A stretch of DNA of 64,000 nt from Ignavibacteriaceae bacterium (GTDB lineage: Bacteria; Bacteroidota; Ignavibacteria; Ignavibacteriales; Ignavibacteriaceae), in NCBI GenBank assembly GCA_008933765.1, contig WBUK01000002.1, positions 62,001 to 126,000 of the forward strand, read 5' to 3'. The translations under genes were made by a program, and so were the position numbers. Positions 27,177-35,670 of the stretch are shown one piece after another; the stretch's first letter is position 1; each line of letters begins with the position of its first letter. Below the pieces are notes generated by a model. It made no database searches and was not told where the DNA came from. It saw nothing but the letters and a program-made list of their open reading frames with translations.

Positions 27177-27815
27177 ATGAGTTTATCGGCAAAAAATATA
27201 CTTATTTCAAAGTTAAAAGCAAACGGGATAACGGATGAGAGCGTTCTCGATGCTTTTTTGAAGTGCGAGCGTCACAAGTTTCTACCTTCAGTTATGGCAC
27301 ACTTGGCGTATGAGGATACAGCGCTGCACATCGGGTTCGGACAGACAATTTCCCAGCCGACAACCGTTGCCATTATGACGCAGTCTGCCAGGATACGAAA
27401 AGGTGATCGTGTGCTGGAAGTGGGAACAGGCTCGGGCTTTCAGGCGGCTATTTTAGCGGAAATGGGTGCAAAAGTGTTTACTATTGAAAGAGAATATGAC
27501 CTGCACATCCAATCCCGCGATCGGTTGGAAAAACTTGGATATTCTGTACACACAAAATGGGGCGACGGTTCAATCGGGTGGAACGAATTTGCACCTTACG
27601 ACGCAATTTTAGTTACTGCAGGTTCACCCACAATTCCAACTTCTCTGAAAAATCAATTAGCAGAAGGGGGCAGGTTAATAATTCCGGTAGGCGACAGAGA
27701 AAGCCAAAAAATGTTGATAATTACAAAAATTAACAGTTCAAATTTTGAAACCGAAGAAATTCCGGAGTTTAAATTTGTCCCGCTCTTAGGAAAAGACGGA
27801 TGGAAAAGAAGATAA
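27177..27815 (+). CDS. pcm: Protein-L-isoaspartate O-methyltransferase
   Basis: 212 residues, standard length. The N-terminal FLPSVMAHLAYEDTALHIGFGQTISQP region and the SAM motif VLEVGTGSGFQAAIL are typical of the family. It methylates isoaspartyl residues in damaged proteins using S-adenosylmethionine so that they can be repaired. The C-terminus ends GWKRR, and the DNA for this end together with the stop is duplicated in tandem just downstream. The ATG has no clear Shine-Dalgarno sequence. Confidence 0.95.
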   Translation: MSLSAKNILISKLKANGITDESVLDAFLKCERHKFLPSVMAHLAYEDTALHIGFGQTISQPTTVAIMTQSARIRKGDRVLEVGTGSGFQAAILAEMGAKVFTIEREYDLHIQSRDRLEKLGYSVHTKWGDGSIGWNEFAPYDAILVTAGSPTIPTSLKNQLAEGGRLIIPVGDRESQKMLIITKINSSNFETEEIPEFKFVPLLGKDGWKRR

Positions 27816-27954
27816 AGATTTATTTTGGTGTTCCGTTTTTTTTTGGGCAGTGCAAAAATAATTTTGGTGCGGGAAGGTGGAAAAGAAGATAAAGATTCAT
27901 TTTGGTGTTTCGTTTTTTTGTAGGCAGTACGAAAATAATTTTGGTGCGGGAAGC
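27801..27954. repeat. 77-bp tandem duplication spanning the pcm stop
   Basis: 27801-27877 and 27878-27954 are direct, adjacent copies about 90% identical. Copy 1 contains the last codons and stop of pcm (TGG AAA AGA AGA TAA). A third partial copy may start at 27955. Together they fill the pcm-miaA gap. Confidence 0.9.
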
Positions 27955-27976
27955 CGGAAAATTTTGGTTCTGAGGA

Positions 27977-28927
27977 ATGGAAAATAAGGTAGTTATCATT
28001 TCGGGCCCCACAGCTTCGGGGAAAACCTCACTCGCCGTCAAATTGGCTGAAAAATTAGAAAGTGAAATTATTTCTGCAGACAGCCGGCAGGTTTATAAAT
28101 ACCTTGACATTGGAACGGCTAAGCCAAGTAAAGAGCAATTAACCCAAGTAAAGCACCATTTTATTGACACACTATATCCGGACCAGGAATATAATGTATC
28201 AATTTATGAGAAAGAGGCAGAATCGGTTATAAATCGACTTCTGGCGGAAGATAAAATTCCGGTTGTTGTCGGTGGTTCCGGGTTGTACATTAAAGCTATT
28301 GTTGACGGAATTTTTGAAGGTCCCTCAAAAGATGAGAACATTCGTCAGCACTTCAATAAGTTGAGAGAGGAAAAAGGGAACGAATACATTTATGAAATTT
28401 TGAAACAAAAAGACCCCGAAAGCGCCGCAAAAATGACTTCCGGGCATTGGAAACGGATTATTCGGGCATTGGAAGTTCTGGAGTTAACGGGTAAAACAAT
28501 AGGGCAGTTCCATTCTGAGCAGCAACAAAAAAGCCCCGTTAAAGAAGCTGAAACTTCAGAACAAGAAACCAAAACCAACCCGCAATATTTCCTTTTTAAC
28601 ATCGAACGAGAACGGGTGCTTCTCTACAGTACAATTGAAAGCAGAGTGGATGATATGATTGCCGATGGTTTAGAAGCTGAAACACGAAAAGTGTTAGATA
28701 TGGGATACCCGGCGAGCCTAAATTCGCTTAACACTGTAGGATATAAAGAGATGATTGAGTATATTTGTGGGTCAATCTCATTCGATAGATGTATCGAGCT
28801 GATTAAAAGGAATACAAGAAGATACGCAAAAAGGCAAATGACCTGGATAAGGGGCGAAAAAAGGTTTATTCCTTTAACTTTGGGTGAAAAAGAGAACATA
28901 GATTTTATTTTGGATACAATAAACTAA
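27977..28927 (+). CDS. miaA: tRNA dimethylallyltransferase
   Basis: 316 residues. P-loop GPTASGKT at residues 10-17, then SADSRQVYKYLDIGTAKP, VVGGSGLYIKA, and the C-terminal NTRRYAKRQMTWIRG. It adds an isopentenyl group to A37 of tRNAs reading UNN codons. A Gln/Lys/Glu/Ser-rich insertion of about 15-20 residues (around 177-198) sits before the NIERERVLLY strand. AGGA lies directly against the ATG, so the ribosome site is not ideal. Followed by the AtuA-like pair after 14 bp. Confidence 0.96.
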   Translation: MENKVVIISGPTASGKTSLAVKLAEKLESEIISADSRQVYKYLDIGTAKPSKEQLTQVKHHFIDTLYPDQEYNVSIYEKEAESVINRLLAEDKIPVVVGGSGLYIKAIVDGIFEGPSKDENIRQHFNKLREEKGNEYIYEILKQKDPESAAKMTSGHWKRIIRALEVLELTGKTIGQFHSEQQQKSPVKEAETSEQETKTNPQYFLFNIERERVLLYSTIESRVDDMIADGLEAETRKVLDMGYPASLNSLNTVGYKEMIEYICGSISFDRCIELIKRNTRRYAKRQMTWIRGEKRFIPLTLGEKENIDFILDTIN

Positions 28928-28941
28928 CGGAAGATCGGAGA

Positions 28942-30309
28942 ATGAAAGAAAAAATTAGAATTGCATCGGGGCAGGGCTTTTGGGGCGATCTGATCGAAGC
29001 ACCATTTTGGCAGGTTACATCAGGGCAGGTTGATTACTTAGTGATGGATTATCTTGCCGAAGTTACAATGTCGATACTCCAAAAGCAAAAAAACAAAGAC
29101 CCCAAACTTGGCTACGCAAGGGATATTCCGCCACTGATGAGGAGAATTTTGCCGATCTGTTCAGAAAAGGGGATAAAAGTGATAACAAACGGAGGTGGTG
29201 TTAACCCAAGGGGTTGTGCCGAAGCTATTGCGGAAGTTGCCAATTCGCTTGGAATTTCGGGGCTTAAAATTGCCGTTATTGAAGGGGACAACATAAACAA
29301 TCGTTTGGATGAGCTGATTGCGGCGGGTGCCTACCTTGAAAATATGGAAACCGGCGAGCCTATTGATTCCGTGAAAGATAAGTTGCTTAGCGCAAATGTC
29401 TATTTCGGTGCGTTCCCGATCGTTGAGGCGCTTCAAAAAGGGGCAGACATAGTTATTACCGGACGGACAACAGACACAGGGCTTACGCTTGCGCCAATGA
29501 TTTATGAATTCGGATGGGATAAAGAAGATTTTGATAAAATGGCTGTCGGCACCGTTGCAGGGCACATTCTGGAGTGCGGAGCGCAGGCAACGGGCGGCAA
29601 TTTTCTGGGAGATTGGGAATCAATCCCGAATATGGAAAAACCGGGTTTCCCAATAGCAGAAGCATATCCTAATGGTGAAGTGGTTATTACAAAGCACGAA
29701 TCTCTCGGTGGTGCGGTAACGATCGACACTGTTTCTGAACAATTGTTGTATGAAATTGGCGATCCCACGGATTATATCACTCCCGATTGTGTTGCTGATT
29801 TTACTTCAATACAACTAAAGGATGAAGGTAACAACAGAGTAAGAATGTCGGGTGTTAAAGGCAAAAGCTACACCCCTTTTTACAAAGTATCGTGTTCGTA
29901 TGAATATGGTTACTCTTCAGTCGCTACCTTAACTTACAGCTGGCCCCAAGCGCTGAAAAAAGGGAAAGCCGCCGACGCAATACTTAGGAAAAGATTGGAA
30001 AATCTGGGCTGTACATTCGACGAGTTCAGAACTGAATTTGTGGGTTACAACGCCTGCCACGGTGCTGCTGCAAAAGAAGTTAACGAGGATGAAATCAATG
30101 AAATTATGGTAAGATTTGCCGTAAGGGGCAACGATTATGCTTCAGTTGAAAGATTCGGAAAAGAGATCGCCCCTTTGATTCTGACGGGTCCCCCGGCAGT
30201 TACAGGTTTTGCCGGAGGCAGACCGAAGCCAAGCTCTGTTGTTGCATATTGGCCCGCTTTGATTAGGAAAGAATTAGTTACCCCCACTGTTTTGGTTTTG
30301 GAGGTTTGA
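28942..30309 (+). CDS. AtuA-like acyl-CoA metabolism protein (DUF1446)
   Basis: 455 residues. The start KIRIASGQGFWGD and the segments ITNGGGVNPRGCAEA, ADIVITGRTTDTGLTLAPM and HILECGAQATGGNF are typical of the DUF1446/AtuA family. In Pseudomonas that family belongs to acyclic terpene (citronellol/geraniol) and leucine-type degradation. Here the usual C-terminal AtuA domain is a separate ORF one base downstream, so the pair is a split version of the fused protein. No geranyl-CoA carboxylase genes are visible, so the substrate here is open. Confidence 0.85.
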   Translation: MKEKIRIASGQGFWGDLIEAPFWQVTSGQVDYLVMDYLAEVTMSILQKQKNKDPKLGYARDIPPLMRRILPICSEKGIKVITNGGGVNPRGCAEAIAEVANSLGISGLKIAVIEGDNINNRLDELIAAGAYLENMETGEPIDSVKDKLLSANVYFGAFPIVEALQKGADIVITGRTTDTGLTLAPMIYEFGWDKEDFDKMAVGTVAGHILECGAQATGGNFLGDWESIPNMEKPGFPIAEAYPNGEVVITKHESLGGAVTIDTVSEQLLYEIGDPTDYITPDCVADFTSIQLKDEGNNRVRMSGVKGKSYTPFYKVSCSYEYGYSSVATLTYSWPQALKKGKAADAILRKRLENLGCTFDEFRTEFVGYNACHGAAAKEVNEDEINEIMVRFAVRGNDYASVERFGKEIAPLILTGPPAVTGFAGGRPKPSSVVAYWPALIRKELVTPTVLVLEV

Positions 30310-30310
30310 A

Positions 30311-30622
30311 ATGAAAGTGAAACTGATTGAAATTGCTCACGGAAGAAGCGGTGATAAAGGCGACGCCGCTAATGTAGGGATTATTGCTTATGACGATAAA
30401 GGATACGAAATTATTAAAAAGGAGCTTACCGTAAAGAGGGTGAAAGAATACTTTGAAGGTGTCTGTTTAGGTGAAGTGGTGCGATATGAACTGCCTAACC
30501 TGAGGGCGCTTAATTTTATTCTGCACAACACACTCGGCGGCGGTGGAACTGTTTCACTAAAACTTGACGCACAGGGCAAAACTCTTGCGGCTGCACTTCT
30601 GCGGATGGAAATTGAAATTTAA
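30311..30622 (+). CDS. AtuA C-terminal-domain protein
   Basis: 103 residues carrying the AtuA_C signature HGRSGDKGDAANVGIIAY, then GVCLGEVVRYELPNLRALNFIL and LGGGGTVSL. It lies one base after the DUF1446 protein stop, with its own GGAGG ribosome site, and must act with it. The last 62 bp or so of coding sequence are part of a duplication that extends into the leader of prfB. Confidence 0.88.
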   Translation: MKVKLIEIAHGRSGDKGDAANVGIIAYDDKGYEIIKKELTVKRVKEYFEGVCLGEVVRYELPNLRALNFILHNTLGGGGTVSLKLDAQGKTLAAALLRMEIEI

Positions 30623-30711
30623 CGGAGAACCGCTAACGCTTAAACTTGACGCACAGGGCAAAACCCTTGCGGCAGCACTTCTGCGGATGGAAATTGAAAT
30701 TTAACGGAGAA
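30560..30711. repeat. 70-bp direct duplication at the AtuA_C gene 3' end
   Basis: 30560-30629 and 30642-30711 match in about 68 of 70 positions, 82 bp apart. Both copies include the last codons, the TAA stop and AACGGAGAA. The second copy supplies the Shine-Dalgarno sequence of prfB. Confidence 0.95.
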
Positions 30712-30715
30712 AATA

Positions 30716-31817
30716 ATGTTTGAAGAAGAAATTAAATCATACAAAGAACTTGCAATTAGGGTAAATAATTTACGGAGTTATCTTTAAGTTAGATGATAAA
30801 ATTTTACGAATTGATGAGATAAAAAAGATAAGCGAAGAGGCTGACTTCTGGAACGACCAGAGGCGTGCACAGGGGTTGCTTCAGGAAGGTAAAAAGCTTT
30901 CAGCATGGGTCGATTTGTGGAGTGAAGTGGCAAAAGAATCTCAATCTGTCGGTGAACTCATCGAGATGGCTTCCGAAGCAGAGGATGAGTCATTAGAAGC
31001 AGATATTGCCGTCGAGATTGAAAAACTAAGCAACAGCATCGAAGAGCTTGAATTTAAGAACATGCTCTCCGGTGAAGACGACAGCAACAACTGCATTTTA
31101 ACCGTACATTCAGGAGCAGGAGGCACCGAATCGCAAGATTGGGCAGATATGCTGCTGAGAATGTACCTCCGATATTGCGATGAGGCCGGTATGAAAGCAA
31201 CTTTAGTTGATATGTTAGAGGGTGACGGTGCAGGAATTAAAAGCGCTGAAATTGAAATTGAGGGTGATTTTGCATACGGTTATTTGAAATCGGAAGCAGG
31301 GGTGCACCGGTTAGTGCGTATTTCACCTTTCGATTCAAACCAGAGGCGCCACACTTCCTTTGCCGCTATTTCCGTTATCCCGGAGGTTGACGACAATATT
31401 CAAATTGAGGTGAACCCCGCAGATTTGCGGATTGACACTTATCGTTCCGGAGGAAAAGGGGGGCAAAATGTCAATAAGGTGGAAACTGCCGTCAGAATTA
31501 CCCACATACCCACAGGAGTGGTGGCTGCCTGCCAAAGCGAAAGATCGCAGGGGCAAAACAAGACAAGGGCTATGAAGCTGCTTAAATCGAAACTCTATCA
31601 AATTGAAAAGGAAAAACAAAGCCTTGCTAAAAATGAGGCTGAAAAAAGCAAAATGAAAATTGAGTGGGGAAGCCAGATTAGAAGTTATGTTTTCCATCCG
31701 TACAATTTAGTGAAAGATCACCGTACGGAAGTTGAAACTTCGGATACACAGGGAGTGATGAATGGCGATTTATTTCGCTTTATTAAGGCATATTTATTAA
31801 AGTTTTCATCAAATTAA
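30716..31817 (+). CDS. prfB: Peptide chain release factor 2 with programmed +1 frameshift
   Basis: The gene starts with ATG at 30716 (GGAGA five bases upstream). It reads 23 codons (MFEEEIKSY...NNLRSYL) to an in-frame TAA at 30785, then continues in the +1 frame from 30786 ([12 protein letters not shown]) to 31817. The join aligns with the RGYL-DYDAK junction of E. coli RF2. The RF2-type tripeptide SPF (VRISPFDSN) and the catalytic GGQ ([10 protein letters not shown]) are present. The product ends translation at UGA and UAA. Unusually, the internal stop is TAA, not TGA. Confidence 0.95.
30773..30788 (+). promoter_or_regulatory. +1 frameshift site of prfB (CTT TAA)
   Basis: CGGAG-T-TAT-CTT-TAA-G: a Shine-Dalgarno-like CGGAG sits four bases before the slippery CTT, which is followed by the zero-frame stop TAA. 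The layout is that of the classical RF2 site (AGGGGG-TAT-CTT-TGA) except for the stop codon. Confidence 0.88.
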
Positions 31818-31828
31818 TAGGAGTACAG

Positions 31829-32194
31829 ATGAAGATTTTCAAAGCCGGTGAAGTTATTACTAAAGAAAATGCAACAGATAAAGAACTGTTTATTTTAATT
31901 AGAGGCAGGATCGGTGTTTATAAATCTGATGTGAAAGTTACCGATTTTAGTGAAAAGGGAATGGTGATCGGGGAGATGAGCGTTATTTTGGATGGCCCCC
32001 GAACTGCAACTCTGATTGCAGAAGAAGAAACTGTGGTGTTGAACTTAGACCTGCCAATGGATAAATTGATTGAAAAATACCCTGATTTAGTGAAAAAAAT
32101 GTTGGTTAACCTTGCCGAAAGGCTGCAGGTTCTTACGAACGAATATTATTGTTTAGCAAAAGATTATACCGAAGAACAAATAAACGGGGAGTGA
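31829..32194 (+). CDS. Small cyclic-nucleotide-binding-domain protein
   Basis: 121 residues forming a single cNMP-binding (Crp N-terminal-like) beta-roll: FKAGEVITKENATDKELFILIRGRIGVY and GEMSVILDGPRTATLIAEEET. The latter keeps the GE...R-T-A phosphate-binding cassette pattern. There is no DNA-binding domain. AGGAG lies six bases ahead of the ATG. It follows prfB by 11 bp. Probably a stand-alone sensor or adaptor; the ligand (cAMP or other) is inferred from the family only. It ends 4 bp from the convergent transketolase gene. Confidence 0.88.
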   Translation: MKIFKAGEVITKENATDKELFILIRGRIGVYKSDVKVTDFSEKGMVIGEMSVILDGPRTATLIAEEETVVLNLDLPMDKLIEKYPDLVKKMLVNLAERLQVLTNEYYCLAKDYTEEQINGE

Positions 32195-32198
32195 TCGC

Positions 32199-34178
32199 TT
32201 ACTGCGGCGCCTCCTCAGTGTAGTTTGTTGCGGCAACCGTTGAAGGATCGATCAGATCGTTTATATCCGCAACGCCTGCAATTCTCGCTGCAAGCGATTT
32301 ACCGTCAAGTTTATGGTACTCGAGCACTTCCAATGGGGTGCCGCATTCCGGATAGTCATCTAACCCAAATTTGATAAAGGAGCGCGACCCCAGATCGTGG
32401 TGTTCAACCAGCACATTAAGTATTCTGTCCCCCAAGCCGCCGATATTTGAGTGGTCTTCCAAAACAAATATCTTGGTGTAATCCACCACGATGTCTCCCA
32501 ACCATTCCGAATCGATATAGTTCAACCATGGCATATTCACGACTTTAAGCCCGAATTCAATTTTTTTCAGATATTCTGCCGCAACCAATGCTTCGTGAAG
32601 CATAACGGGCCCATAAGCGAATAAAATTGCATCATTTCCTTCGGTTAACGGGGTGCCTTTCCCTTTTTCAAATTTATAATCTCCCGGCAGTTGAATCATC
32701 TCAGGTGAAGGTCCAATATTCAACCTGATAATGCAAACCTGATCAGGTGAATTAATTGCATATTCGGTAACTGACTTAGTTTCAACTCCGTTACAAGGCT
32801 GCATAATGGTTGCATTTGGCAGAGCACCAAAAAGAGAAATATCCCTGACGCTCTGGTGCGATTTGCCCGGTCCCGCAGGAATCATCCCCGCAAAATGGCA
32901 AGTATAGATTATTTTCCTTTTTTCAGTTGAATTGTTGTAAATCTGTTCGTTGGCGCGCGCAGCAAGAAAGGAACCGAAAGTGTTTATAATTGGAATTAAC
33001 CCCATCCTCGCAATTCCACCCGCCATTGAAACCATATCTTGTTCAGCGATTCCGTTTTCGATAAACCTATCAGGGTAAGTAATTTCAAATTTTCTTAATT
33101 TACAATCTGCGGAAAGATCGCCGTCCATAACTACGAATTTATCGTTAGTTTTTGCCAGCTCAACCAAAGCATCCCCGTAGGCATCGGTTACAAATTCCTT
33201 ATCTAATTTTGAAATTGGTGAGGAGTTAACCTCAATAACCGGCAGCTCAACCGGTTCGATATTCAATTCTTTTGCCAATGTTTCAATTCGCGCGGTAAGT
33301 TCCTTAAGTCCCGCTTTAAAACTTTCATCATCAGGAGCGCCCGAGTGCCACTTATATAGTGTTCTTCCCGTCAGGGGGTCGGAAACTGTAGCTTCCAAAA
33401 ACGAAAGCCCTTTCCCCTTAACTGTATCCGCAATAATCAGCTTTGGTTTATCCGATACGGAGTCTAATTCGGAAAAAACATTGTGCAGTTGATTGAAATC
33501 GTGCCCGTCAACCCTTTTGACAAACCATCCGAACGCTGAAACTTTTTCGGTAAGGTCTTCAATGTTGTTCACATCTTTCACTTTCATATCTGTTTGATAC
33601 TTATTGTGATCGATAATCACAGTTACATTGTTAATTTTTTGATGAGCAGTTGATTGAAGTGCTTCGTAAATCTGCCCTTCCTGAAACTCACCGTCACCGG
33701 TAAGAACAAATACTTTCCCCTTTGCCCGAAGATAACCTTTGCCCCAAGCCATCCCTTTAGCCTTAGAAACACCCATACCAAGTGACCCGGTGGAAGCTTC
33801 AACACCCGGTGTTTTAACTTCAGGGTGACCATCCACGCCACCTAAGCGGCGTAATTTCAGAACGGTTTCTTCGTCAAGGACGCCGAGTGCATACATTAAA
33901 GAATAAAAACCCGGTACATCGTGTCCTTTGGAAGAGAAATAAATGTCGCGGTCAGGTGAATCAAACCCAACTTTCAGAACATTTAGCTTTTTAAGGTAGA
34001 GATAGGTTACAATATCTGCTGCGGAAAAGCTGCTGCCCAAGTGCCCCGATCCGGCTTTTTTAACCATAATAAATGTGTTGAACCGGCACATCTCTGCAAA
34101 GAGTTGAAGATGCCTAAAATCTTTTCTGTGAAGTGAACGGACACGGTTAAATTCTTTTTGTGCAATCAGGCTGAACAT
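32199..34178 (-). CDS. tkt: Transketolase
   Basis: 659 residues. TPP-binding module with KKAGSGHLGSSFSAADI, GSLGMGVSKAKGMAWG and GDGEFQEGQIYEALQ...IDHN. Then comes the pyrimidine-binding module (NGIAEQDMVSMAGGIAR, GPGKSHQSVRD) and the C-terminal domain. It transfers two-carbon units in the pentose phosphate pathway. Monocistronic, with GGAGA six bases before the ATG. The substitutions GPGKSHQS and the short C-terminus resemble the split archaeal-type/transaldolase-like group, but here both halves are joined in one protein. Confidence 0.92.
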   Translation of the reverse strand: MFSLIAQKEFNRVRSLHRKDFRHLQLFAEMCRFNTFIMVKKAGSGHLGSSFSAADIVTYLYLKKLNVLKVGFDSPDRDIYFSSKGHDVPGFYSLMYALGVLDEETVLKLRRLGGVDGHPEVKTPGVEASTGSLGMGVSKAKGMAWGKGYLRAKGKVFVLTGDGEFQEGQIYEALQSTAHQKINNVTVIIDHNKYQTDMKVKDVNNIEDLTEKVSAFGWFVKRVDGHDFNQLHNVFSELDSVSDKPKLIIADTVKGKGLSFLEATVSDPLTGRTLYKWHSGAPDDESFKAGLKELTARIETLAKELNIEPVELPVIEVNSSPISKLDKEFVTDAYGDALVELAKTNDKFVVMDGDLSADCKLRKFEITYPDRFIENGIAEQDMVSMAGGIARMGLIPIINTFGSFLAARANEQIYNNSTEKRKIIYTCHFAGMIPAGPGKSHQSVRDISLFGALPNATIMQPCNGVETKSVTEYAINSPDQVCIIRLNIGPSPEMIQLPGDYKFEKGKGTPLTEGNDAILFAYGPVMLHEALVAAEYLKKIEFGLKVVNMPWLNYIDSEWLGDIVVDYTKIFVLEDHSNIGGLGDRILNVLVEHHDLGSRSFIKFGLDDYPECGTPLEVLEYHKLDGKSLAARIAGVADINDLIDPSTVAATNYTEEAPQ

Positions 34179-34206
34179 TGTTTCTCCATTTAATGAAATT
34201 ATTCAT

Positions 34207-34374
34207 TTCAGGCAGTTTTATCAATTTTCTATTGTTTTCAAAAGTTTCTGCAAAATTTTATCTGTTCCCGGCGGTTTTTGCAAACTCTATGTTGTTTTCA
34301 AGGGTTTCGGCAAAATATTGATAATTTCAGGCATTATTGTAAAATCTTATTTGTTTTCTGCAATTCTTACTGCC
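34207..34374. repeat. Diverged ~60-bp tandem repeat, nearly three units
   Basis: Units start at 34207, 34265 and 34326 with the shared pattern TTC..GGC.GTTTT..CAA, TTGTTTTCAA and GTTTC.GCAAAAT. The third unit is shorter. It fills the first half of the 382-bp divergent spacer 34179-34560. The other half is AT-rich, with a TTGCAC...GTGCAA inverted pair near 34480 and the ribosome site of the VWA gene. Confidence 0.7.
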
Positions 34375-34560
34375 CTAAACTCAAAAACAATCGAAAATTA
34401 AACCAAAGTATCGTAAAAATCCATTTTTAATTTTCAAAGTTAAGCAATGGGTAAGATATTTTCGTTTCTTCTGTTGCACAAAACCATGAACAGCCCTCGT
34501 GCAACACAGGAACAATAGCCACTTACAAAGGTATAATTAACTAACAATTGGAGAAATGAA

Positions 34561-35670
34561 ATGAAACGAACATTCACTCTCTTTTTAATTTTACTCTTTT
34601 TATCGATTCAGATTCTTCCGAATACCATATATAGAAACAGCAAAGTTAAAAAAGTTAATCTTGCGATACTTCTGGATACAAGCAGCAGCATGGATGGGTT
34701 AATTAACCAAGCCAGAAGTGAATTGTGGCGAATTGTTAACGAAATCGCCGCCCTTTCAAAACAAATGCCCGACACGAAACTTGAACTCAGCATATCAATT
34801 TTTGAATACGGTAACGATAAACTTTCAAAAACTGATAATTTCATCAGATTGGTCAACCAACTAACACAAGATTTAGATCAGGTTTCCGATAACCTTTTTG
34901 CTCTTAAGACCTACGGCGGATATGAATATTGCGGAGCCGTTATGCTGGAAGCACTTCAAAAACTGGAGTGGGCAAAAGAGAAAGATGCTCTTAAGTTAAT
35001 TGTGATTGCAGGCAACGAACCCTTTAATCAAGGTCCCGTTGACTTTAGGGAAGTCTGCAAAAAAGCGGTTGAGCAGGGGATTAAAATAAACACTATTTAC
35101 TGTGGTAACCCCGATAACTCTGAAGCAGACGAGTGGAGAACAGCAGCAAATTTGGGCAAAGGGACTTTCATGTCAATCAACCAGAATGATAAACAGGAGG
35201 AAATCCCCACGCCATACGATGATAAAATTTTGGAATTGAACTCTGCTCTTAACGATACCTACATTTACTTCACTTCTGCAGGCAAAGAGGCAAAATACAG
35301 GCAGGAAAAAAGCGATGAAGATATTCAGAGTACCAGCAAAGCCGGAAGCATTGACAGAGCAGCAACTAAATCGACCGAGTTTTATGATAATTCCGGCTGG
35401 GATTTGATCGACGCCTCAAAAAATGGAGACTTTAATGTTCAAAAAATTGATAAAACACTGCTTCCTGAAAAGTTTCAAAAATTTACTGACTCCGAACTTT
35501 TAGAGTTAATTGCAAAATACAGTGCAGAGCGGGAAAAAATAAAGGAAGAGATTAAAAATTACCAGGCACTCCGAAACAAATATTTGATCGATAATATTAA
35601 AACCGAAGTTAAAAACACTTTCGGCGGTGCACTTATTGAATCAATAAAACACGAATTAAAAATAAAATGA
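34561..35670 (+). CDS. Exported VWA-domain protein
   Basis: 369 residues. Signal peptide (FTLFLILLFLSIQILP), then a von Willebrand A domain starting at about residue 32 with MIDAS DTSSS (39-43). After that comes a charged C-terminal region (about 250-369) with helical, lysine-rich stretches. GGAG lies seven bases before the ATG. The stop overlaps the start of the VIT-VWA gene (ATGA), so the two proteins are made together and likely act together at the envelope. Function not established. Confidence 0.85.
   Translation: MKRTFTLFLILLFLSIQILPNTIYRNSKVKKVNLAILLDTSSSMDGLINQARSELWRIVNEIAALSKQMPDTKLELSISIFEYGNDKLSKTDNFIRLVNQLTQDLDQVSDNLFALKTYGGYEYCGAVMLEALQKLEWAKEKDALKLIVIAGNEPFNQGPVDFREVCKKAVEQGIKINTIYCGNPDNSEADEWRTAANLGKGTFMSINQNDKQEEIPTPYDDKILELNSALNDTYIYFTSAGKEAKYRQEKSDEDIQSTSKAGSIDRAATKSTEFYDNSGWDLIDASKNGDFNVQKIDKTLLPEKFQKFTDSELLELIAKYSAEREKIKEEIKNYQALRNKYLIDNIKTEVKNTFGGALIESIKHELKIK

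Noticed and set aside
30785-30787. prfB as a frameshifted pseudogene
   Set aside because: The stop sits exactly at the classic RF2 shift site with an upstream Shine-Dalgarno-like element, and the downstream protein is intact.
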